From Inhella sp. (GTDB taxonomy: Bacteria > Pseudomonadota > Gammaproteobacteria > Burkholderiales > Burkholderiaceae_C), in contig NZ_JAPZSY010000129.1 of the NCBI RefSeq assembly GCF_027532025.1, positions 1-33,647 of the forward strand: a stretch of 33,647 nt of DNA. The letters are read 5' to 3'. Shown here piece after piece: positions 18,908-26,261 of the stretch. Numbering within the stretch: the stretch's first letter is position 1; the number at the start of each line of letters is the position of its first letter. The position numbers were made by a program, and so were the translations under genes. The notes beneath the pieces were generated by a model. The model searched no databases. It was not told where the DNA came from and was given only the letters and a program-made list of their open reading frames with translations.

Positions 18908-18934
18908 TTAGCACTCGTTGACCTCGAGTGCTAA
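18908..18934 (-). promoter_or_regulatory. CIRCE element (HrcA operator) before rpoH
   Basis: TTAGCACTC (18908-18916), a 9-bp spacer, and GAGTGCTAA (18926-18934) match the CIRCE consensus at every arm position. HrcA binds this element and normally controls groESL or dnaK operons. Here it is placed 47 bp upstream of the rpoH start codon and after the cheW stop, so its target is rpoH. Confidence 0.97.
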
Positions 18935-18957
18935 TGGGGCTTGACGCGGTGCGCGAC

Positions 18958-19455
18958 TCAGTCGATCAGGCCGAAGTCGGGGTTGGCCACCATGCCTTGG
19001 ATGTCCAGCAGGATCAGGATGCGATCGCCCACCTTTCCCAGCCCGGTGACGTGGCGGGAGTCGATGGCGGCACCCATGTCGGGCGCTGGTTTGATCTGCT
19101 CGTCATGGAGTTCCAGCACATCGGACACCGAATCGACCACCATGCCCAGGACCCGGTTGCCCACGTTCAGCACGATGGTGACGGTGAAGTCGTTGTACTG
19201 GGCGTCGGTGCCCAATTTGAGGCGCATGTCCATGATGGGCACGATCACACCTCGCAAGTTGACCACCCCCTTGACGAAATGGGGGGCGTGAGCGATGCGG
19301 GTGGGGGCCTCGTAGGAGCGGATTTCTTGCACCTTCAGGATGTCGATGCCGTATTCCTCCCCGCCGATGCGGAAGGTCAGGAACTGTTTGCTCGATCCGG
19401 TGCCGCTCTGACTCAAACCCGCCGATGGCGAAGACACGACCAGTTCGTTGCTCAT
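18958..19455 (-). CDS. cheW: Chemotaxis coupling protein CheW
   Basis: Links methyl-accepting chemoreceptors to the kinase CheA. It is 165 residues, normal for CheW. The single CheW domain covers about 25-160, with FLTFRIGGEEYGIDILKVQEI, IAHAPHFVKGVVNLRG and VIVPIMDMR as clear family segments, and VVDSVSDVL near the C-terminus. The ATG at 19455 gives MSNELVVSSPS; the residues further upstream are Arg/His-rich and not family-like. No other chemotaxis gene is nearby, so this is an isolated CheW. It is followed by rpoH on the same strand after a 96-bp gap. Confidence 0.95.
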   Translation of the reverse strand: MSNELVVSSPSAGLSQSGTGSSKQFLTFRIGGEEYGIDILKVQEIRSYEAPTRIAHAPHFVKGVVNLRGVIVPIMDMRLKLGTDAQYNDFTVTIVLNVGNRVLGMVVDSVSDVLELHDEQIKPAPDMGAAIDSRHVTGLGKVGDRILILLDIQGMVANPDFGLID

Positions 19456-19796
19456 GTTGGATGCAGGGTGCCAGCGAAAGTGCCGCCGATTGTGCCGCCC
19501 CGAAGCCCCCCGTCCCCTAGCAGGGACCCGTACATGCCCACGGGCCGTGGGAAAGTGGACGGGACGCCGGGAGTTCGTCGATTGGCCGGGTTTGCCTCGG
19601 CTCTGGGGGAGGCTGGTCAGGCGCTCTGCGAGGGATGGTTGCGACCAAGATGTCGCTTTATGCCGGGGAGTGACCATCTTTCAGACGACAAGGGCGTTCG
19701 ATGCGCCTTTGCTCCATCCACCCTCAATGGGACTCCAACTGGTGCATGCCCAGTGGTCGTGGTTGGTCGCTTGCAGGGCCGGCAGGAGAAACGCCC
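19456..19796. other. Gene-free stretch between cheW and the truncated phosphoesterase
   Basis: I find no convincing gene here. Two hairpins stand close together: GTCCC (19512-19516) with GGGAC (19523-19527), and CCCACG (19537-19542) with CGTGGG (19546-19551). They may be part of the cheW leader or promoter. The missing 3' part of the phosphoesterase gene would be expected here but is not recognisable. Confidence 0.4.
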
Positions 19797-20048
19797 TCAG
19801 CATTGCGACCACATCGACCAGCGTTTCGTCGGGGCCAGCAGCGCCTGATCCGACTCCACCATGTCGCGCACCGTACGCAAGACCTCTAGCTGCTGCGGTC
19901 CGCGGTCGATCAAGTCGCCGACGAACACGGCCTGGCGCCCCTCCGGCGCACGCCAGACTTCGCCTTGGCGCGAATAGCCCATGGCGTCGAGCGGCCGATA
20001 CAGCGCCGTGGCGTTGCCGTGGATGTCGCCGATCACGTCGTAGTTCAT
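19797..20048 (-). pseudogene. Calcineurin-like phosphoesterase, 3' end lost
   Basis: An 83-residue N-terminal piece of a metallophosphoesterase. The metal-binding motifs GDIHGN (residues 7-12) and GDLIDRGP (about 43-50) are present. The third motif, GNHE, should follow QLEVLRTVRDMV within about 15 residues. Instead the frame runs into ALLAPTKRWSMWSQC and stops. Family members are usually over 200 residues, so about two thirds is lost and activity is unlikely. The start at 20048 follows GGGAATGCA. It is 31 bp downstream of the HD-domain gene on the same strand and was probably in an operon with it. Confidence 0.7.
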
Positions 20049-20079
20049 TGCATTCCCTTTTCTTGGTTGTGTCTCGAGC

Positions 20080-20574
20080 TCAGGCCAAGCCGCGAAGCAG
20101 GTCGAGTGCTTGGCGGTAGCGCGCGAGACGCGCTTCGTCTTTGGCGCTCAGAGGCTGCGGCAGGCGCGATGCGTCCAGGTTGTCTTCCAGGTCGGCGGCC
20201 TTCACGAGGCGGCCGATGGGGTGACGGGCCGCGCGCTGCACGAACTGAAGGTAGAGCCGCGCCTTTTCATCGGTGCTGTCGCCTTGCGGGGCCTCTTCGT
20301 CGGCCTGCTTGGTGACGGCTCGAACCGCATCGATCACCTCTGGGCTGAAGCCTTCTTCAGCGAGACGATCAAAGCTCCATCCTTCTCCGTCCTCCACCAC
20401 GTCGTGCAACACGGCGGCGATCTGTGCCACCGGGTGGCTGAGTCGCTGCATCACCCGCAGCGGGTGGAGGATGTACGGCGCACCGCCCTTGTCGGTCTGT
20501 CCGGCATGAACAGCGGCAGCAATCGCGATGGCTCGCTCCAAGCTCCCGGGTGACGTTCCGTGGTTGTGGCTCAT
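20080..20574 (-). CDS. HD-domain hydrolase, RelA/SpoT hydrolase-like
   Basis: A 164-residue single-domain protein of the HD superfamily, close to the hydrolase domain of RelA/SpoT and to small alarmone hydrolases (MESH1 type). Metal and substrate residues visible are H23 in AAVHAGQTDKG, H37 in YILHPLRV, H57-D58 in AVLHDVVEDG and a later KAADLEDNLD. There is no synthetase, TGS or ACT domain. Hydrolysis of ppGpp or a related nucleotide is a fair inference, not shown. The ATG at 20574 has AGGAGAT ahead of it at good spacing. It is divergent from the NUDIX regulator across a 53-bp gap containing a perfect inverted repeat. Confidence 0.85.
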   Translation of the reverse strand: MSHNHGTSPGSLERAIAIAAAVHAGQTDKGGAPYILHPLRVMQRLSHPVAQIAAVLHDVVEDGEGWSFDRLAEEGFSPEVIDAVRAVTKQADEEAPQGDSTDEKARLYLQFVQRAARHPIGRLVKAADLEDNLDASRLPQPLSAKDEARLARYRQALDLLRGLA

Positions 20575-20587
20575 TTCGATCTCCCAT

Positions 20588-20616
20588 ACACTTAGTTGCT
20601 CAACAAAACTAAGTGT
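20588..20616. promoter_or_regulatory. Inverted repeat, likely operator between HD gene and NUDIX regulator
   Basis: ACACTTAGT (20588-20596) and ACTAAGTGT (20608-20616) are perfect 9-bp arms with an 11-bp spacer in the 53-bp gap between two divergent starts (20574 and 20628). The gap is AT-rich for this genome. Position and symmetry fit an operator for the adjacent NUDIX/winged-helix protein. Confidence 0.75.
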
Positions 20617-20627
20617 GCCATACATAA

Positions 20628-21332
20628 ATGCAGACCGCAACTAACGCCCGGGTCACGCCGACGAAGCGCCATCCCATGCCCTTTGTGCGCACCGAGCTGG
20701 TGGTGCTGTGCGTGGCCGATGGGCAGCTTCAGGTCCTGCTGAGTCGGCGAAAGGAGCAGCCCCATGCGGGACTTCTGGGTTTGCCAGGTGGCGTGTTGAG
20801 AATCGACTTAGATGCCTCGCTCGAGGCGGCGGCGCAGCGCGTGGCCATGGAGCGCCTCGGGCGCGAATTGCCCAACCTGTCGCAGGTTTGTTCGGTTGGG
20901 GGGGCAGATCGAGATCCCCGAGCCGCCTGGGCCTTGAGCGTCGTCTACCGAAGCTTGGTGCAGCCCGAGTTGGCGGTCACACCTGGCAAGCGCGTGATGG
21001 CGTTGGAGTGGGTGCCGGTGGACGAGGCGCTATCTGCCAATGACCTGGCTTTCGACCATGCTGCGTTGATCCAGCAGGCCATGGCGCAAACGCGAGATCA
21101 AGTGTCTGCGCTTGAATACCCGTCCGGGTGGGTTCCAGAGCCCTTTACCTTGCCCGAACTTCAGGCCTTCTCAGAGGCGGTCTTGGGCAAGAAGCTGGAC
21201 AAGGTGACCTTCCGGCGGCGCATGGAGGCGATGGGGCAAATCGAGGCGCTGGATGGCGAAATGAGAGTCGGTGCGGCGCATCGACCGGCAAAGCTGTATC
21301 GATTCCTCCCGCATCCACCAACGTTGGGTTGA
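20628..21332 (+). CDS. NUDIX-domain transcriptional regulator (NrtR-like)
   Basis: A 234-residue protein with an N-terminal NUDIX fold (about 17-150) and a C-terminal winged-helix region (about 160-230) with FTLPELQAFSEAVLGKKLDKVTFRRRM. This is the layout of NrtR, the ADP-ribose-sensing repressor of NAD metabolism. The Nudix box (about 54-79) is degenerate: E66 and E75 remain, but the R-E and E-E pairs read R71-V72 and E75-R76, so hydrolysis is unlikely and ligand sensing more so. The start at 20628 lies 11 bp after the inverted repeat; M17 at 20676 is an alternative. The regulator probably controls itself and the divergent HD/phosphoesterase pair. The ligand and targets are inferred. Confidence 0.8.
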   Translation: MQTATNARVTPTKRHPMPFVRTELVVLCVADGQLQVLLSRRKEQPHAGLLGLPGGVLRIDLDASLEAAAQRVAMERLGRELPNLSQVCSVGGADRDPRAAWALSVVYRSLVQPELAVTPGKRVMALEWVPVDEALSANDLAFDHAALIQQAMAQTRDQVSALEYPSGWVPEPFTLPELQAFSEAVLGKKLDKVTFRRRMEAMGQIEALDGEMRVGAAHRPAKLYRFLPHPPTLG

Positions 21333-21481
21333 TCTGCACTCACACGGCTTTCGCGAGATCCATCGCGCCCCGGCGCTGCTCCCTCCCTTCGCCTGCGTAA
21401 CATTCTCTTGACGTGCCCAATATCCTTCCAAAGAGATGAACTGGGCATCGCTGTCACTCAAACAACAACAGGGAGTGCCTT

Positions 21482-23101
21482 TTGCACTGGATCGCCCCGA
21501 CCGAGAAGAACACCGCCGCCGCCACGCTGGAAAAGCGCCTGTGGGACGCGGCCGACCAGTTCCGCGCCAACTCCGGCCTGAAGGCCCAGGAGTACTCCGG
21601 CCCCATCCTCGGCCTGATCTTTCTGCGCTTTGCCGAGGCGCGCTTTGCCGCCCAGCGCGCCAAGCTTGAAGCTGCCGGGGCCACGTCCCGCCGCGGCAGC
21701 CGCGTGGATGAACCCGCCGCGTACCACGCCGACAACGTGCTCTACCTCGCCCCCGAGGCACGCTTCGACCACCTGCTGACCTTGCCCGAGGCGGCCGACG
21801 TTGGCGGCAAAGTCAACGCCGCCATGCGCGAGGTGGAGCGGCACAACCCGCAGCTCGCCGGCGTGCTGCCCAAGACCTTCAACCTCTTCACCGGCACCCT
21901 GCTCAAGGAGCTGCTGAAGAAGATCTCCGAGATTCCGGCCACGCTCGATTTCGACGCCTTCGGCCGCATCTACGAGTACTTCCTCGGCGAGTTCGCCATG
22001 AGCGAGGGTCAGGGTGGCGGCGAGTTCTACACCCCGGCCAGCATCGTGCAATTGCTCGCCCAGGTGATCGAGCCCTTCCACGGCCGCATCTTTGACCCGG
22101 CCTGCGGATCGGGCGGCATGTTCGTGCAGTCGGCCCGCTTCGTGGCCGAGCACCACAAGAACCCCGCGGCAGAGCTCTCCATCTGCGGCGTCGAGAAGAC
22201 CGACGAGACCGGGCGCCTGGCGCGCCTGAACCTGGCCGTGCACGGGCTGGAGGGCGATATCCGCCACGGCGGCAACGTCAACAGCTACTACGACGACCCG
22301 CACGCCGCCACCGGCCAGTTCGACTTCGTGCTCGCCAATCCGCCCTTCAACGTGAACGCGGTGGACAAGGAGCGGCTCAAGGACATGGTGGGCGCCGGCC
22401 GCCGCTTTCCCTTCGGCCTGCCGCGCACCGACAACGCCAACTACCTCTGGATCCAGCTCTTCTACTCGGCGCTCAACGCCAAGGGTCGCGCCGGTTTTGT
22501 CATGGCCAACTCAGCGTCGGATGCTCGCTCCTCCGAGCAGGAGCTGCGGCAGAAACTGATCGAAGCGCGGGCCGTGGACGTGATGGTGGCCGTTGGCCCC
22601 AACATGTTCTACACCGTCACGCTGCCCTGCACGCTGTGGTTCCTGGACCGGGGCAAGGCCAAGACGCCGCGCGCCGACACGGTGCTGTTCATCGACGCCC
22701 GCCACATCTATCGGCAGGTGGACCGCGCCCACCGCGACTGGACGCCCGCGCAGATCGGTTTCATCGCCAACCTGGCGCGGCTCTATCGCGGCGAAGCGCC
22801 CGATCTGACCGTAGGCGGCGAGGAAACGGCGGCCAAGCTGAAGGAGGTCTTCGGCCAGCAGCCCGCTTATGCCGACATACCCGGTCTGTGCAAGGCCGCA
22901 ACGATCGCGGAGATCGAGGCGCAGGGCTGGTCGCTCAACCCCGGCCGCTACGTGGGCGTGGCCCCGGGCGAGGAGGTGAGCGACGAGGACTTCAAGGAAC
23001 AGTTGCAGGCGCTGAACGAAGAACTGGAGACCCTCAACGCCAAGGCGCGGACCCTGGAGCAGGCCATCGCCGCGAATGTGGCTGGGATTCTGGAGGGGTG
23101 A
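21482..23101 (+). CDS. hsdM: Type I restriction-modification DNA methyltransferase subunit
   Basis: Modification subunit that methylates adenine in the sequence chosen by HsdS. It is 539 residues. The helical HsdM_N domain covers about 10-140 and the N6-adenine methyltransferase domain about 150-460. Motif I is F204-D-P-A-C-G-S-G-G212, and the catalytic motif IV is N286-P-P-F289. A coiled C-terminal tail follows. The start is TTG at 21482, with GGGAG eight bases ahead; an ATG at 21436 is in another frame. It is first in the four-gene operon; hsdS begins 2 bp after its stop. Confidence 0.95.
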   Translation: MHWIAPTEKNTAAATLEKRLWDAADQFRANSGLKAQEYSGPILGLIFLRFAEARFAAQRAKLEAAGATSRRGSRVDEPAAYHADNVLYLAPEARFDHLLTLPEAADVGGKVNAAMREVERHNPQLAGVLPKTFNLFTGTLLKELLKKISEIPATLDFDAFGRIYEYFLGEFAMSEGQGGGEFYTPASIVQLLAQVIEPFHGRIFDPACGSGGMFVQSARFVAEHHKNPAAELSICGVEKTDETGRLARLNLAVHGLEGDIRHGGNVNSYYDDPHAATGQFDFVLANPPFNVNAVDKERLKDMVGAGRRFPFGLPRTDNANYLWIQLFYSALNAKGRAGFVMANSASDARSSEQELRQKLIEARAVDVMVAVGPNMFYTVTLPCTLWFLDRGKAKTPRADTVLFIDARHIYRQVDRAHRDWTPAQIGFIANLARLYRGEAPDLTVGGEETAAKLKEVFGQQPAYADIPGLCKAATIAEIEAQGWSLNPGRYVGVAPGEEVSDEDFKEQLQALNEELETLNAKARTLEQAIAANVAGILEG

Positions 23102-23103
23102 TT

Positions 23104-24378
23104 GTGGACGTCAACTCCCCAACGGCAACGTCTCTGCATCGCCCAGATTTGCCCTCGTTGCCAGCAGATTGGCGATGGGTTCAATTTGCAGACACCTGCG
23201 ATCGAGTGTCTGTAGGCCATGTTGGCCCTACGACTGAACACTTCTCAGATGCGCCGGACGGCATTCTTTTCTTGCGCTCCCAGAACGTGCGGCCCGGCAA
23301 GCTTGAGCTCGAAACTGCGCTCTCGATAACTCCAACGTTTCACAGGTCGCTCAAGAAATCACAGCTTCGGCCAGGTGACATCCTGTTTGTTCGCGTCGGT
23401 GCAAATCGCGGTGATTGTTGCGTGGTGCCAGAAGGAGTAGGCGAGCTGAATTGCGCCAACATCGTCTTTGCCAGACCAAAGGAGCCGACAGGCTTTCACG
23501 CCTATTTTTTTCAGAGCGCATTAGGTCGTAGTTTTTTACTTTCTGCATCCGTGGGAGCTGCTCAAGGTGTGATCAACACTGGTTCTGTGGCGGCAATGCC
23601 GGTTCCGCTTCCGCCCCTCCCGATCCAACGCCGCATCGCGAGCATCCTGTCGGCCTACGACGAGCTGATCGAGAACAGCCAGCGGCGCATCAAGATTCTG
23701 GAGTCGATGGCCCGCGCTCTCTACCGCGAGTGGTTCGTCCAATTCCGCTTCCCCGGCCACCAGTCCGTCCCCCTCGTCCCTTCGCCGCTGGGGGAGATTC
23801 CGGAGGGCTGGGAGGTGAGGCCGTTCTCTGGATTGGCCAGCTACGTCAACGGCTATGCCTTCAAACCCGACGACTGGGGCGACGAAGGCAAGCCGATTAT
23901 CAAGATCAAGGAGCTTAAAGCTGGGGTTACAGCGGACACGCCGCGAAATTCAGGCGATGGCATTCCGGACAAATACAACATCCGCGATGGCGACGTGCTG
24001 TTCTCATGGTCTGCTGACCTTGATGCTTACCTCTGGATGGGAGGCGAAGGCCTGCTCAACCAGCATCTTTTCAACGTTTTGCCCTTCGACGGCGTCAGTC
24101 GTGCCTATTGCTTCCATAGTCTCAAAGAAGCGATGCCACGTTTTCGCGCCCTAAGCCTCGGCGCAACGATGCATCACATCAAACGCTCTGCGCTCGACCA
24201 AGTCGCAACGGTCGTGCCACCAGCTGCGTTGCGGAAGCGATTCGAAGGTTTCGTTGAGCCGATACACGAGCAGCTAATTGCGCTGACCAACGAAGTCCAA
24301 ACCCTCCGCCGCACCCGCGACCTGCTGCTGCCGCGCATGCTCTCCGGCCAGATCGACGTGGAGGCCATCGCACCATGA
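23104..24378 (+). CDS. hsdS: Type I restriction-modification specificity subunit
   Basis: Recognises the bipartite target DNA. It is 424 residues with two target recognition domains: TRD1 at about 10-170 and TRD2 at about 225-380. Each is followed by a helical spacer; the central one reads LPIQRRIASILSAYDELIENS and the second lies at 385-420. Two half sites separated by a fixed gap are expected, but the sequence cannot be read from the protein. The start is GTG at 23104, directly after the hsdM stop. TRD1 is clearly richer in A/T than hsdM and hsdR and contains a T7 and a T6 run (23505-23511, 23532-23537), in line with TRD exchange. It overlaps the next gene by ATGA. Confidence 0.93.
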   Translation: MDVNSPTATSLHRPDLPSLPADWRWVQFADTCDRVSVGHVGPTTEHFSDAPDGILFLRSQNVRPGKLELETALSITPTFHRSLKKSQLRPGDILFVRVGANRGDCCVVPEGVGELNCANIVFARPKEPTGFHAYFFQSALGRSFLLSASVGAAQGVINTGSVAAMPVPLPPLPIQRRIASILSAYDELIENSQRRIKILESMARALYREWFVQFRFPGHQSVPLVPSPLGEIPEGWEVRPFSGLASYVNGYAFKPDDWGDEGKPIIKIKELKAGVTADTPRNSGDGIPDKYNIRDGDVLFSWSADLDAYLWMGGEGLLNQHLFNVLPFDGVSRAYCFHSLKEAMPRFRALSLGATMHHIKRSALDQVATVVPPAALRKRFEGFVEPIHEQLIALTNEVQTLRRTRDLLLPRMLSGQIDVEAIAP

Positions 24379-26261
24379 TGCGCACCGCCGAAGACCTGAT
24401 GCAAGAACTCGTCGCGCTGGACGAATCGCATCGCATTGAGGCCAAGAAGGCTCGGCAGATTGACCGTTCGGTGATGGAAACGATCTGCGCCTTTGCCAAC
24501 GAGCCCGGCTTGGGCGGTGGTTATCTCCTACTGGGGGTCAGCCGCGACGCGCAGGACCTGTTCAGCAACGCTTACCAGGTTGACGGGATCGACAACCCCG
24601 ACAAGCTCCAGTCCGATCTGGCCAGCCAATGCGCCGGCGTATTCAATCGACCACTGCGGCCGCGCGTTTCCGTCGAGGAGCTGAACGGCAAGGCGGTTGT
24701 GGTCGTGTATGTGCCGGAGGCGGCGCCGACGGAGAAGCCAATCTACCTGCAGAACCTCGGGCTGCCACGAGGCGCTTTCCGGCGCGTGGGGCCGACCGAC
24801 CAGGAAGGCACGGAAGATGATCTGGTGGCGCTTTACGCCGGGCACCAGCTCGAGACGTTTGACGGGGCGCTGCTGCCCGATGCCGCCATGGCCGACATCG
24901 ACCCTGTGGCCATTGACGATTACCGGCAACAACGCCGGGCGATCAATCCGGACGCGGAAGAACTGACGTGGTCGAATGACGATCTGCTGCTTGCCTTGGG
25001 TTGTGTCAGACGCGACAGCGGTCAACTTCGGCCAACGGTGGCGGGTATCGTCTTGTTTGGCTCCACCATGGCTCTGCGGCGCTGCTTTCCCATGATGCGC
25101 ATCGACTACATCCGCGTGCCGGGCCGCAAGTGGGTGGAGAACCCGGACCATCGCTTCGACACGCTGGAAATCCGCGCTCCGCTGTTTGCTGCCATTCGCC
25201 GCGCCACCAACACGGTGCGCGATGAGTTGATTCAATCTTTCTCGCTGCCCGAAGGTGCTTTGGCCCGCGAGGACGAACCCACGTTGCCCCTGCGTGTGAT
25301 CCGCGAGGCCATCGTCAACGCCGTGATGCACCGCAGTTACCGCATCCACGGCGCGATCCAGATCATCCGCTATGCCAACCGCCTGGAAATCCGAAACCCG
25401 GGGCATTCGATCAAGGCAGAGGAACAGCTGGGTGAGCCCGGTTCGGAAGCGCGCAATCCGCGCATTGCCGCCGTCCTTCATGAGGTGAACATCGCCGAGA
25501 CCAAGGGCAGCGGCATCCGTGCCATGCGTGAGTTGATGCTGGCGCAGGATCTGCTGCCGCCTACTTTCGAGTCGTCACGCAGGCCCGATCAGTTTGTCGC
25601 CACCTTCTTGTTCCATCATTTTCTGGGGCCGGAGGATGTGGATTGGCTGCGGCACCTGACGCGGGAGCCGATCAGCGACGAGGAATCCCGTGCACTGGTG
25701 TTCGTCCGGGAACTGGGGGCCATTGACAACGCAACTTACCGAGCGATCAACCGCACGGACACGTTGAATGCGTCTTCCCACTTGCGACGTTTGCGCGATC
25801 TGGACTTGCTGGAGATGAAGGGTGCCGGCAGCCGGACCTACTATGTTCCGGGCCCGCAATTCGTCACTTCCCATGGCGCACCGGCGCCGGAAGTCGCCTC
25901 TGGCGGTTCGAATAGTCACCAGGGTGCTCGACATAGTCACGAGTCAGGTGGTGATAGGCACCAGCTCCTGGCGACTATTCCGCCGCAGTTGGTCGGGCGA
26001 ATTCCGCCTGCTGGCAGTAAGCCCCGGAGGGACATCATGCGCGCTTTGATTGTCGATCTCTGCCGCTGGCGGTCTCTGAGCGCCCGGGAACTGGCCGGCA
26101 TCCTGGGCGGGCGGGAACACAAACCCCTCGTCAGGGACTACCTGACTCCAATGGTGGCGGAGGGCCTGTTGGCTTACACCATCTCGGCCATGGAGAACCA
26201 CCCGGATCAGCGTTACATCGCGCCGGCAGAAGCCACTTCGTCTGGTGGAGCCGCTTCTTGA
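24375..26261 (+). CDS. AlbA_2 (Schlafen-type) DNA-binding and GHKL ATPase-like protein
   Basis: A 628-residue protein. The N-terminal AlbA_2 (Schlafen-type) domain lies at about 10-140, with IEAKKA and GGYLLLGV. A middle GHKL-type ATPase-like segment has the N-box REAIVNAVMHRSY (N315, H319), IRNPG and ETKGSGIRAMRE. Winged-helix segments follow, and a conserved C-terminal region starts at about 555 (ALIVDLCRWRSLSARELAGIL). This is the COG2865-like class of divergent AAA-4 proteins. Proteins of this kind are found inside type I restriction operons, but their role is not settled; they may act as regulators or extra defence effectors. It overlaps hsdS (ATGA) and hsdR (TTGA), so it belongs to the operon. 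A Ser/His/Gly-rich linker (about 510-530) coincides with an inverted repeat. Confidence 0.85.
   Translation: MMRTAEDLMQELVALDESHRIEAKKARQIDRSVMETICAFANEPGLGGGYLLLGVSRDAQDLFSNAYQVDGIDNPDKLQSDLASQCAGVFNRPLRPRVSVEELNGKAVVVVYVPEAAPTEKPIYLQNLGLPRGAFRRVGPTDQEGTEDDLVALYAGHQLETFDGALLPDAAMADIDPVAIDDYRQQRRAINPDAEELTWSNDDLLLALGCVRRDSGQLRPTVAGIVLFGSTMALRRCFPMMRIDYIRVPGRKWVENPDHRFDTLEIRAPLFAAIRRATNTVRDELIQSFSLPEGALAREDEPTLPLRVIREAIVNAVMHRSYRIHGAIQIIRYANRLEIRNPGHSIKAEEQLGEPGSEARNPRIAAVLHEVNIAETKGSGIRAMRELMLAQDLLPPTFESSRRPDQFVATFLFHHFLGPEDVDWLRHLTREPISDEESRALVFVRELGAIDNATYRAINRTDTLNASSHLRRLRDLDLLEMKGAGSRTYYVPGPQFVTSHGAPAPEVASGGSNSHQGARHSHESGGDRHQLLATIPPQLVGRIPPAGSKPRRDIMRALIVDLCRWRSLSARELAGILGGREHKPLVRDYLTPMVAEGLLAYTISAMENHPDQRYIAPAEATSSGGAAS
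25910..25980. repeat. Imperfect long inverted repeat inside the AlbA_2 gene
   Basis: The arm at 25910-25923 (GAATAGTCACCAGG) and the arm at 25967-25980 (CCTGGCGACTATTC) are complementary at 13 of 14 positions. The 43-bp loop repeats ATAGTCAC at 25933-25940. The repeat coincides with a low-complexity linker in the protein. Confidence 0.7.

Noticed and set aside
19440-19500. Possible sigma-54 promoter of cheW, from TGGCAC near its start
   Set aside because: The spacing to the next TGC is 2 bp and not 5, and the site lies on top of the start region. No good sigma-28 box was seen either.
21436-21669. ATG-started frame at 21436 as the real start of hsdM
   Set aside because: It is in a different frame from the methyltransferase; only the TTG at 21482 leads into HsdM.
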